A stretch of 64,000 nucleotides of DNA from contig OZ035960.1 in assembly GCA_964034945.1 (NCBI GenBank), positions 23,361,487-23,425,486 on the forward strand. Reading direction: 5' to 3'. This stretch comes from Chrysopilus asiliformis (Eukaryota; Arthropoda; Insecta; Diptera; Rhagionidae). The translations under genes were made by a program, and so were the position numbers. Positions 33,411 to 42,748 of this stretch are shown piece after piece; positions within the stretch are counted from its first letter, which is position 1; every line of letters starts with the position of its first letter. The notes under the pieces are model-generated. The model did not search any database. It saw only the letters and a list, made by a program, of their open reading frames with translations, and was not told the DNA's origin.

Positions 33411-34202
33411 TAAGGATGCCACATCGTTCATAAAACCTCGATATATCGAAAATCGATGTTTTTTGTAAGGCGACACGATGTCAAAAAACATCGTCCTGAA
33501 AACATCGATACCTCGATGTTTTTCCGATGTTTTGAAAAAGTTAAATTTAATAAATAATTTAGCTACCTGGCGGATGCTCTACTATGGGAGGAGTGCACCC
33601 AGGTAGAATTAACACGGTTTTAATTCTTCTTATACGTTGAACCACCAAAAACCCGTTAGTTTTCGAAATATTCGCAAAAAACCAATTTTTTTGAAATACC
33701 GGCATATCTTCATAACGGAGTTCTAGTAAAAGACATAAATGTAGCAAATTTTATTGTCTCCATGTTTTGTAATACATAAGACTACTGGAAAATGGTTAGT
33801 TTCGGAATAAATCGCAAAAAACCGCATAGTTTTTAAAAAGCCGCCGTTTTGGCTACTTCCGGTTAACGAATTTCCACATCAGGACCAAACTTCTCTGTAA
33901 AATTTCATGGCTAGCTCTGGTATTTTTTGCAAAATCTTGTAGAAAGATGAAACCGAACATTGATACCAAAGGAAATTTAAACAACTCTTTAAGTAGAGTG
34001 ACTATATTAAATCTATCTAAAAACTAGTCCTAATCCTAAAATTATTTTCTCTACTAATTTTATGAAGAGTAATGTTCTAACATCGTGGATAACAACATCG
34101 ATACCTCGATATATCGGCCTGTTCAACATCGAGGTTAAAACTCGATATTTTCCAACGATACCTCGATGTTTTGCAAGCATCGAGGTATCGTTGGCATCCC
34201 TA
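33411..34202. mobile_element. hAT-type non-autonomous element, 8-bp target duplication
   Basis: An exact 8-bp duplication, GTCATAGA, stands at 33,403-33,410 and 34,203-34,210. The ends are TAAGGATGCCA and TGGCATCCCTA. Subterminal zones at both sides are packed with CATCGATACCTCGATGTTTT-like words in both orientations (about 33,435-33,540 and 34,080-34,190), the pattern expected for transposase-binding sites. The 792-bp element has no transposase frame. Confidence 0.88.
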
Positions 34203-34210
34203 GTCATAGA

Positions 34211-35300
34211 TATTCATTTTGCCATACACATGTCCCAAACTAGCATTCAACTGACTATATCTAATATTACTTCATTCTATTCATATTGTATGGGAATCCT
34301 ATATCATTTCCTATATGGTAATCTCAAATATATTTTAGAAAGTTTTATAAAAAGGCTCCATTGCGTAGCTGAACTATTAACATTTTTAATTCCGATAGCC
34401 AGAGTTTAGTAAAAAAAACTAATTTTGAGCGGTATGAAGGATATTGGCTGATGTAAGTGCAGGATACAAACTTAGTATACTTTTTCAATTAACGAAATAT
34501 TAGGAGTATTCACAAATGCTATAAAAGTAACTGTTATCGTCGTTTAAGTGATTTTGTGATTAGTAAAATAATTAGAGTGGTTTCCGAAAAGAAAAAAAAC
34601 GGATCAAGGTTTATTCACGTGAATAAAAATTTGGGTATCTTTTCGAATTTACTACAGCCGCGAAAAAGTGAGTTCACGGTTTTGAGCGCAACTAGAAAAT
34701 CAACACTTTTCGAGATCTTTTTGAGGTCGATTATCGAGATATTATTAAAAATTAAAAATATATATTTTAGCGAATTGCTTTTTCGAAAAAAAAAAAACAG
34801 TTAATGGCAGAATTTACGGTATTAAAATTCTTTACATTTTACCGTAAATCAATATCGTTTACAGTTATCGAGATATTTCAGATTTTGTAAAATAAAAATT
34901 CATATTTTTATTTAAACTAATAAGAAAGTCAAGTGCTGTTCACTTCAGATTTTTTAAATTGGGAACATTTCCGTGCGACATGTTTATTGGGTAATTCTGG
35001 GTGAATACTTTGTCCTAACCTTAAAACTTGACGTTTTCGCTCCTCCAAATAAAAAGTAGCAAAAATATCGTTTTTATTGTATTTGGGATGAAATTCCGTT
35101 AAATATTTTTCTAGGGGTAAGTAAATGGCCAAATTTTGTTTAACTTTTCGCAATTTTTTACCGGAATCATTTAGAAATGAGATTATACAGCTCGAAATTA
35201 GTTCAATTTTTGGACCGCTGGCCAGGGAAAAAGCGTTTTGGAGTTTACAGATTTCTACCTTTGTTTTTCTGCCTCGGTGCTGCTCTTGAGTTTTCTATGA
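34211..35300. other. intergenic sequence
   Basis: No gene is recognised. 34,922-34,955 (AAGAAAGTCAAGTGCTGTTC and following) matches the repeat piece at 357-395. Several open frames here have no family features. Confidence 0.4.
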
Positions 35301-35488
35301 TAAATTGGACCGTCGGCGAAACAAACTTTTGTAAGCGTAACTAAAATACATGAAAGTAAACGATTTGGTTGAATTTCCAATTTACTTCCAGATCGCACTT
35401 ATAAAAGGAGGCAAGCAAAGAATATCGTGGAAGAACGCTTACATCACCAAACCACATAAGTTTTGTTTTATCAAATTAACCATTCAAT
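35301..35488 (+). promoter_or_regulatory. leader and promoter region of the UQCC6-like gene
   Basis: A possible splice acceptor (TTTACTTCCAG, ending at 35,391) lies 97 bases before the ATG. If used, it would remove the upstream ATG at 35,350, which otherwise opens a longer overlapping frame in another phase. No TATA box is clear. Confidence 0.35.
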
Positions 35489-35665
35489 ATGCCGGCGGGA
35501 GTCTCTTGGGGACAATACATAAAATTTGTTACAGCAGCTATGGTATCTATGATGGCTGGCGCTCAAATTGTGCATATTTACTATAGACCATTGGATGATA
35601 TTGATGTTTACATTAAAAAGGAATTAGAAGTCCACCAGCCTTTAGAAGCCGCTAACAAGAAATAG
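35489..35665 (+). CDS. UQCC6: Brawnin/UQCC6-like mitochondrial micropeptide, 58 aa
   Basis: The frame ATG 35,489 to TAG 35,663-35,665 encodes 58 residues. The N-terminus MPAGVSWGQYIKF, the hydrophobic segment VTAAMVSMMAGAQIV (about residues 14-28) and the following HIYYRP match the signature of the Brawnin family (MPAGV..., AGAEVVH.YYRP in vertebrates). Vertebrate Brawnin sits in the inner mitochondrial membrane and is needed for assembly of respiratory complex III. The C-terminal tail is charged (DDIDVYIKKELEV) and shorter than in vertebrates (about 71 aa). It appears to be a single coding exon. A longer frame from 35,350 overlaps it in another phase and has no family features. Identification is from remembered family motifs, not a search. 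Confidence 0.85.
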   Translation: MPAGVSWGQYIKFVTAAMVSMMAGAQIVHIYYRPLDDIDVYIKKELEVHQPLEAANKK

Positions 35666-36470
35666 TCAAATTTGTTATTTATACTTTTTGTCACAACGAT
35701 GATAACGGAGTAAATGCTATTGAAGTTTTGTCTGTATTTAGCTTATACCCTACTAGCAATTTTAGTTTAAGGCATGTAATCTACCATTAAAAATGTTTCT
35801 TTTTTGGAGTTTTTCACAGATGACTGCGAAAAGAAATTAAAATGAATAAAAGGATGAGTCTGCTGTGACGGTAAGCAAAAAAAAAAGATATGCAGCTTCA
35901 GCCGACCAGCTCTATTCCCGTCGGAGTAATTTAAGAAGAATGTGCGTTGCCGCCCTGGCAAAACACTCTTGAGTGCCAAGCAGACTTGAAGGATAAAATC
36001 CAAGGAAGAGGATTTATCCAGTGAAAAGGATTTACCAACTCTAATTATTGAGTGTTTAGTACTACATCTAAGCATAACATTTTTTTCAAACACCAATGTC
36101 AATAATGTCCGATACTTGTGATGGTCAGAATCGGCAAATTCAAGGTTGCCTCAGTAAGTCACAATTGGCGATATACCGATATTTAAAAAAAAATCAGTTT
36201 TTCGATAGTTATATGTATAGGGCCCCACAATTTTGTATTCTACCATTATCTGTGAGATATTTTCAATGGAAGGTAAAAAATTAGATTTTTGCGAATTGCT
36301 TAACGGGTTCTCGTTAAGCAATTCTCGATAACTATAAAGATATTAAAATTCTCCATAAACTTACCTCTTACTTTAAATCGATATCTTTTACTGCTATCGA
36401 GATATTTTAGATTTTGTAAAAGTCTTTTTCATCTGTTGGGTTATGGTGTAAATTGCGCGAAATCGTTTTT
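35666..36470. other. 3' flank of the UQCC6-like gene
   Basis: No gene is recognised. A 111-codon minus-strand frame at 35,767-36,102 has no family features. No consensus AATAAA directly follows the stop; AGTAAA is at about 35,709-35,714. Confidence 0.4.
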
Positions 36471-36645
36471 TACATCAAAAAGTTAAAAAGACAACGTCGT
36501 TCATAATGCAATTCTACACAAGTGCTCCATGCATGAAAATTCAGTCGGAGCAGCTCTAACAAATTTCCACCGGAATGGCATAATGATATTGAATCTATTT
36601 GAAAGTAGATTCAAATCTGGAGTCACGCATTATAGGGTATTTCAT
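36471..36645 (+). repeat. dispersed repeat, copy 2 (pair with 10,386-10,535)
   Basis: Shares CGTTCATAATGCAA, ATGAAAATTCAGTCGGAGCA and CACCGGAAT with the copy in the x16 intron, in the same order. Confidence 0.7.
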
Positions 36646-36884
36646 GATTGCCTGACAGACAATCGCAGCTTTCATTACGTTTCGTAACCGCCACTACATG
36701 AATGTGTGATCTATTTTATGGATAAGTTAGTATTTAGAAAATGGGTGACATGTAAAAATTGAAGCCTGATAGAGACCACCGAATTTCACATTTTAAATCG
36801 GTAATTATAATATTATATTAAAAAAACAGCGGTTAGATAGAAGGTTGTATTGAACAGTGTTACATGACAAGTAAAATCATCAAC

Positions 36885-37345
36885 CATTTGTGACTCAGGT
36901 TACAATGTGATCGTGGTCGCAAAGCAGAGGTTGCAAACCAGTATATATGACCGGTCGCAATAAAATCGGTTGCAAATTGGTTACTTTGTGATCAGTTGGA
37001 AGGTTGCTGTTGTTTTTCGTTATTTCTATTGTGCTCGTTTATAATTCAGGGCTATCGAAGTATAGTTGTAATACAAGTTTTTGACGCCACACTTGATTTA
37101 CCCACCCCCACACTTCGTCACAAGAGTTTTCGCGGAAACAGTTTCGCAACAGCTATTTTGTAACATTAGTTACTAAAGTAGCGGTTGTGCAACAGTTATT
37201 TGCAACGATAATTACTAAATACTGGACAAAAATGGTTGCATAAATGTTGTACTAATCAATTTGTACCCCTTATACATTTTGCAACCCAAATCGTGCGACC
37301 GTTGCGTAACCGATATGTAACAATTTTTGGTTACTTGGGGAAGTC
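36885..37345. mobile_element. decayed element with subterminal GGTTGCAA / GGTTAC / GGTCGCA words
   Basis: Near the left end GGTTAC, GGTCGCA and GGTTGCAAA occur in that order. Near the right end the same three words occur in reverse complement and mirrored order (about 37,280-37,335). This mirrored arrangement resembles hAT-type subterminal repeats, but clear terminal repeats and target duplication are not visible. Confidence 0.5.
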
Positions 37346-38701
37346 CACAACAAACTAGACAATTACACAAGGAAATAATATTTTTGATAATATAAATTAA
37401 AAAAGTTTTTTTTTTATTATTTTTGCATCATTTTCTTTTTTTCAAATTTTAATACAGCTAACGATTACATCTAAAATTATTTATAATATTTCTAAAAAGT
37501 AAATTACAACTTATATACTTAAAAATTATCTATACAGTTATAAAAGTTTTATTTACTCCTTAATTTCATTATTTTTTTTTATTTTCATTATTCACTTTCA
37601 CTAAATTTGCATAGAGTTAATCATCATCATTACTATTATTCAATTAATTTACTTTATTTTTTGTTTAAAAACAGTCACAGAGATGCTTTGTTTTGTGGAA
37701 AATTATATAATTTTTTTTTTGTTTACAATTACTAAAATTGTTCGCAAGTAAATCATGATCTCATATCGTCGGTTTACAATTAAAATCCATAAAGTTGAAA
37801 ATGTTGGTTTCGAGAAAATCGAGTTTGAACATTCTAAGGGCGTGTGCGAAACGGTCTAATTATATGCTAATTCCAGTACGTTTTCATACTAGATTGCATT
37901 GCGAACTATAACTCAAAACCCTAAGAAAAGTAATTTTTTAATGGATTTTACTTCAACACCGACGATATATTCTTCTCTATTATCATTTTTATCTTTTACA
38001 GTTAAATATTCAAAAATGGTATGCGTGTAGGTGAGTGTGTACTTGGATTGGTTGTGTATGTTATTTGATTCGCTCTCATCTTGATTTTATAAATAATACT
38101 AATCCTATTATTTCGTTCTGTTTTTTTTTTATTGTTGGTCCTACATTGTGAGGTTTTTCCCCAATAATTTTGTTTATAATCAGACAATGAAACTCATCAG
38201 CCTATGATGAGCAAAAACTGCCAATTTATCTCATAAAAATTCACTAATCATCCAAAAATGAATTTATTGATATTATTTCTAATTTTCATAATTAAATCAC
38301 TTCATTTAACATAACAACAACAACAAAAGGATTTCATCTAAATTAAAAACAAGTAATAAAAATAAAAGGAGATAACTTTTAATTTATGTGAAATTGAAGT
38401 CAATGAATTTGACTATAAATGAAGATGTGACAAAGCTCGTATAATGTGTAGGGAAAAGAAGATTAAAAAGCGGGGTTACAATAGAAGCACGAGTGTGTAG
38501 GGAATTAAATATCGGGAGTTGAACAATGTGGTGATATTCATAGCCCAAACTTACACACGCCGTGATCGTATCGATATCACTTTTGATATAACAGAGTTAT
38601 TATTGCAAAAGTTAGAAATTATGAGACCTCTATTGGTGCAAAGGAAACCTCACGTTTTTACCTTTCTTAGGTATTAAAATTACTTTAAAAGGCGAAATCA
38701 T
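37346..38701. other. intergenic AT-rich sequence
   Basis: Nothing recognisable. Confidence 0.4.
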
Positions 38702-39235
38702 AACGGATCCCGCACGTTTCTCTCGGCACTACAACCGATTTCCGGTCTTGGTCTGCCGAATTTTCTCTTGCCAGAGGTTCCGGTCTTGTGCCGATGTCCT
38801 CCAGTTTTGCATCCCCATTCTCTTCGCGTCCTGGTCAACGCCGTCTTGCCATTTGAGGTTAGGTCTTCCTCGTCCCCCCTCATGTATGGGGCCAAATATC
38901 CTTCTGAGTATCTACCCCTCAAATGCGGATAAGAGGTCGCAATTATTTTTGCTTAGTACCCAAGTCTCAGAGGAATACATGAGGACTGGCAGAATCAGGA
39001 TCATGTACAGATGCAGTTTGGTTATTATAGTAAGGTTCTTAAACCTGAAGAGTTTTGATAAGCTGTAGTAGGTTTTGTTGGCTTTAAGCAGCCGTGCGCG
39101 GATTTCTTTATTTAGGTTGTTGTCGGCTGATATTTTTGGGCCCTAGGTATAGTTGAAGTTTCGTGCAACTTCAAGGTTGTGTTTTCGTACCCGTATACTT
39201 TGACCAATATCCGATGGTTGATTTGACGCTAATGC
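38702..39235 (-). pseudogene. 3' relic of an RTE-like non-LTR retrotransposon
   Basis: On the minus strand, frameshifted pieces of the region after the reverse transcriptase catalytic core can be read: NLNKEIRARL, then LYMILILPVLMYSSETWVLS, then after a frame change KRMGMQNWRTSAQDRNLW and a stop near 38,735. The motif LPVLMYSSETW is characteristic of the thumb/connection region in RTE/BovB-like and related elements. Stops and frame changes show it is dead. A smaller piece of the same family is at 30,048-30,140. Confidence 0.75.
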
Positions 39236-39316
39236 CCGCACGTCCTAGGGGCATATACCGATCGACTCAGTTCGATGAGTTCGCAACATGCCTGTATGAG
39301 CGTGTTTGTATGTATC

Positions 39317-39876
39317 GGGTCTTTCAATAAGGACATAATAATTTTGTATTTCAATAAAACACAGAATAATTGAGATATCGGGCTGAAATTTATTCCAGGT
39401 GTAGTGGACATGTTACATTCAAGTATGAAATTCGATGTTATACATATGGCCACCGCGAGCACGTTTGCTGATTGATTCTTTGGAGCCAATTTTCCACCAC
39501 TCCTCCACACATATCGGCCGGAACGTTGGCAATTTCGCGTTCGATATTGTTCCTGAGCTCCTCTAACGTTGTTGGCTTGTTGGGATAAACCAACGACTTA
39601 ACATAACCCCATAAAAAGAAATCCAACTGCGTTAAATCGCATGAGCGAGGTGGCCATTCGACCGGACCATCATTTCATTCATCATTTAATTTTATCATTT
39701 TCATTATCATTTCATCGGGCTCAGAACTTCGGTAGTAAGTTTTAATAATTTCCCAACGTTGCTCGTTCGTGAACTTCACCATGATAAAAATGTAAAGCAT
39801 TGCCAGATCATAAAAAAAAGTTTTAGGGTACGTTTTTATTAAAATACAAAATTGTTATGTCCTTATTGAAAGACCC
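39317..39876 (-). pseudogene. internally deleted mariner-like element A
   Basis: Inverted ends GGGTCTTTCAATAAGGACAT and its exact complement bound 560 bp, with TA two bases outside each end. On the minus strand, a transposase N-terminus (MVKFTNEQRWEIIKTYYRSS, near 39,782) is joined within about 100 bases to a C-terminus (VEWPPRSCDLTQLDFFLWGY onward to about 39,440). The last aspartate region is present but the first two catalytic residues and most of the middle are missing, so the element is non-autonomous. Confidence 0.88.
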
Positions 39877-41639
39877 TTTATGTAACGAAATTTGTAACAT
39901 CGACTTGTCCCAGTAAACCTTAACCGATTTCGACGCGGTGTTTGGCATTCAAAAAGTGTTATCGTCCCATAGAACCTTTTTTTGAAAAAAATTAACAGTT
40001 TTCGAGAAAATTACGGCTTCCGCTTAAAGTACTCTGAAAGACTTGTGCCTTGGTTTTTTTTTTAATATTTCAATTGGATTTAAAAATCCAAGTTTTCTCA
40101 TAAAACGTAAGTAGCTTTTATACGACTTAAATTCTAGACAGAAATTTTCAATCATTTAGCATATTTTTAAAAACAAAATAGTAGGTGTTTTGGACGTATT
40201 GTCACAGATTTTGGGAATTAGTTCTATATGGACGCCTAAAAGCCTCTTCTCAATAGAGCCGAACTTCGACAAGTGGAAATTGATGGGGGCAGACGAAAAT
40301 TCGAGTTATCAAAGATGTCGAGATATGGAGTTTCTGTTTATCAAAGGAAGTGCCAGGAAACTTCGAGTTATCGAGGTTCTTCAGAAATTAACAGCGTAAT
40401 TAGGGGTTTGGAACCAAAAATTGCCCCTAAACAGGAAAAGAAAATCCGGTACTTTCTAGGGGACCGACAAGAAAATTTTGCAGGAGAAAGAAATTTGCCT
40501 CCATTTTGAAATTTCGTGACATTTTTTTTCTTTTCTGCTAGAGCACCTACAGTTTTACATAGAGTGCAAGACATGAATGGATTGAAACATTTTCAAGTTT
40601 TTTTTTGCAACCAATCAACAACAGAGGCTGTGATAGCAGTCTAACTGATAACTCCTGAATCAGGCTAAAAAGCAAAATTTAAGTAACAAATCATACATTT
40701 TTTTAAAAAAACGAACGAATCACTGTCGTTGATTTTAAGAGCTTTAACCGTTTTTAGTCATCATTGATTCATATTTACATAACAACAAAATTAACAAAAA
40801 TAAATTATGTCACATAATATGACTTCATAAACTTTATAAAAAGAAAAATACTTTTTAAAATGTATAATTTTGTGTGAGTTTCTGTATTAATAAAAATAAG
40901 TAAAAAAAATGATATAAAAAGTATGTTGTTCTCATTATAGATTTAGTATTTTGAAAACTAGTTATTTTCCCTTCATTTGTGTGATTTTTCTTGTGTGTTC
41001 GATTTGTTGTTACGGTATGTACAATTTTAGAAATCTATTGCTATAAATAATAAAATATCAGAAGGGTAAAATTTTGATTATTTTTGATTCATTATTATTT
41101 TCTGTTTCTTATTTCGTTTTTGTTGTATTTTGTTCTGTGCCATTCCAAAATCATCAAAAATTTTGTTTTATTGAAATTTCTTGTTTCACTTGTTTTATTA
41201 TAATTTGTGTGTGTATGCTACAAGCAATCATCACATGGAAATATGATATCAAAAACTATATATTTTGATGTTTTATATAGAAATCGTTTAAAGGTAAAAT
41301 TGGGAAGAAATTAAAATGAATTTTGGCTGTGTAAAAGTTATTTTCTAGTATTCGACAAATAGACAATTCCAATCGTTTGACTCAATCATCAGTGGTTGCT
41401 GTCAGTCGGAGTCACTAAGCGCCTTTTTTCGTCTTTTAGACTGTTTTGGTTTTGACCAATCATCCTACAAGTGACAGAAAAAAAAGTATCATTAACATAT
41501 CATTTTTCATATGAATTCATTAAAAAATGGAAAGTAAAATTGATAAAAATTACTTGGCAAATAAGATCTCTAAATTTTTATTAACATAACTAGAGGTTCA
41601 TTGGCAAAATGTTTTTTAAAATTTTTACTTCAATTTGCA
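39877..41639. other. intergenic sequence
   Basis: No gene is recognised. Between 40,260 and 40,390 the words TTCGAGTTATC and TATCGAGGTT recur, as in pogo/Tigger-type repeats; ends are not resolved. The remainder is AT-rich. Confidence 0.4.
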
Positions 41640-41925
41640 AACAAAAAAAAATTAAAAAAAAATTTTTAAAAAAAAGCTTTTATTAAAAAAGAATGCACTA
41701 AAAAGAAAAAAATAATTTTCTGGACGCTGTGTATCACAAATATAAAAGCTTTTTAAAAGCGAGATAAATTTTTATTTTATTGTTTTATGCTTTATCTCGC
41801 TTTTTAAAAGCTTTTATATTTGTGATACACAGCGTCCAGAAAATTATTTTTTTCTTTTTAGTGCATTCTTTTTTAATAAAAGCTTTTTTTTAAAAATTTT
41901 TTTTTAATTTTTTTTATTTTGTTCT
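41640..41925. repeat. long A/T palindrome with CTGTGTATCACAAATATAAA arms
   Basis: About 130-bp arms pair almost perfectly around a loop TTTATTTTATTGTTTTATGC. The arms contain GAATGCACTAAAAAGAAAAA and TTTCTGGACGCTGTGTATCA. It stands directly before the 122-bp tandem array and shares words with 1,391-1,562 and 47,070-47,160, where the same palindrome half is again followed by an array unit. Confidence 0.85.
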
Positions 41926-41981
41926 TTTTAGTCTTCGAATATATCCTTACATTTGAGATGTCCTTACAGACTTTTTAACTT

Positions 41982-42590
41982 GAGAATCGTATTCAGCGAC
42001 CCCAAAAACCCCCAGAATAGATTTTTTTCCGGAAAATTTGGAGAAAGGGATACTCACGTTATCCTTACAGGACCTTCCGTTATCCTTACAGACTTTGTAA
42101 TGACAGATTCGGATTCAGCAACCTCAAAAACCCCCAGAATAGATTTTTTTTCCGGAAAATTTGGAGAAAAGGATAATCACGTTATCCTTACAGGACCTTC
42201 CGTTATCCTTACTGACTTTTTAATGACAGATTCAGATTCAGCGACTCCAAAAACCCCCAGAATAGATTTTTTTCCGGAAAATTTGGAGAAAAGGATAATC
42301 ACGTTATCCTTACAGGACCTTCCGTTATCCTTACTGACTTTTCAATGACAGATTCGGATTCAGCGACTCCAAAAACCCCCAGAATAGATTTTTTTCCGGA
42401 AAATTTGGAGAAAAGGATAATCACGTTATCCTTACAGGACCTTCCGTTATCCTCACTGACTTTTTAATGACAGATTCGGATTCAGCGACCCCAAAAACCC
42501 CCAGAATAGATTTTTTTCCGGAAAATTTGGAGAAAAGGATAATCACGTTATCCTTACAGGACCTTCCGTTATCCTTACAAGGACGAAGTA
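41982..42590 (+). repeat. five-unit tandem array, 122-bp unit
   Basis: Unit starts at about 41,984, 42,106, 42,229, 42,351 and 42,473 (spacing 122-123). Each unit runs GATTCGGATTCAGCGACCCC, AAAAACCCCCAGAATAGATT, TCCGGAAAATTTGGAGAAAA, GGATAATCACGTTATCCTTA and a repeated CCGTTATCCTTAC. Units differ at only a few bases. Open frames across it are a by-product of the repetition. One and a third diverged units occur in an IntS3 intron at 47,162-47,345. Confidence 0.93.
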
Positions 42591-42692
42591 GTGAAAATAT
42601 TGTATTGTCATCGGACTTATATAAGTGTGCAAAATTTCAAGTCAATCGGACAAGCGGAAGTGGGTCAAAATTGGGTTGCAAGATTTGACCCC

Positions 42693-42729
<37 letters not shown>

Positions 42730-42748
42730 GCGAGCTAAATAAAAGCTT
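42591..42748 (+). repeat. GACAG-tailed segment closing the array
   Basis: After the last unit comes AAATTTCAAGTCAATCGGAC, then GACAAACAGACAGACAGACA continuing to 42,724, then AGCGAGCTAAATAAAAGCTT. The end recalls GCGAGATAAA...AAAAGCTTTT in the palindrome at 41,640, so palindrome, array and tail may be one composite element. Confidence 0.7.

Noticed and set aside
35767..36102. 111-codon minus-strand frame
   Set aside because: No family features, no supporting splice sites; lies downstream of the UQCC6-like gene on the other strand.
41953..42348. 131-codon plus-strand frame with repeated peptides
   Set aside because: It is translation of the 122-bp tandem array; the unit is not a multiple of three and no start context or family is visible.
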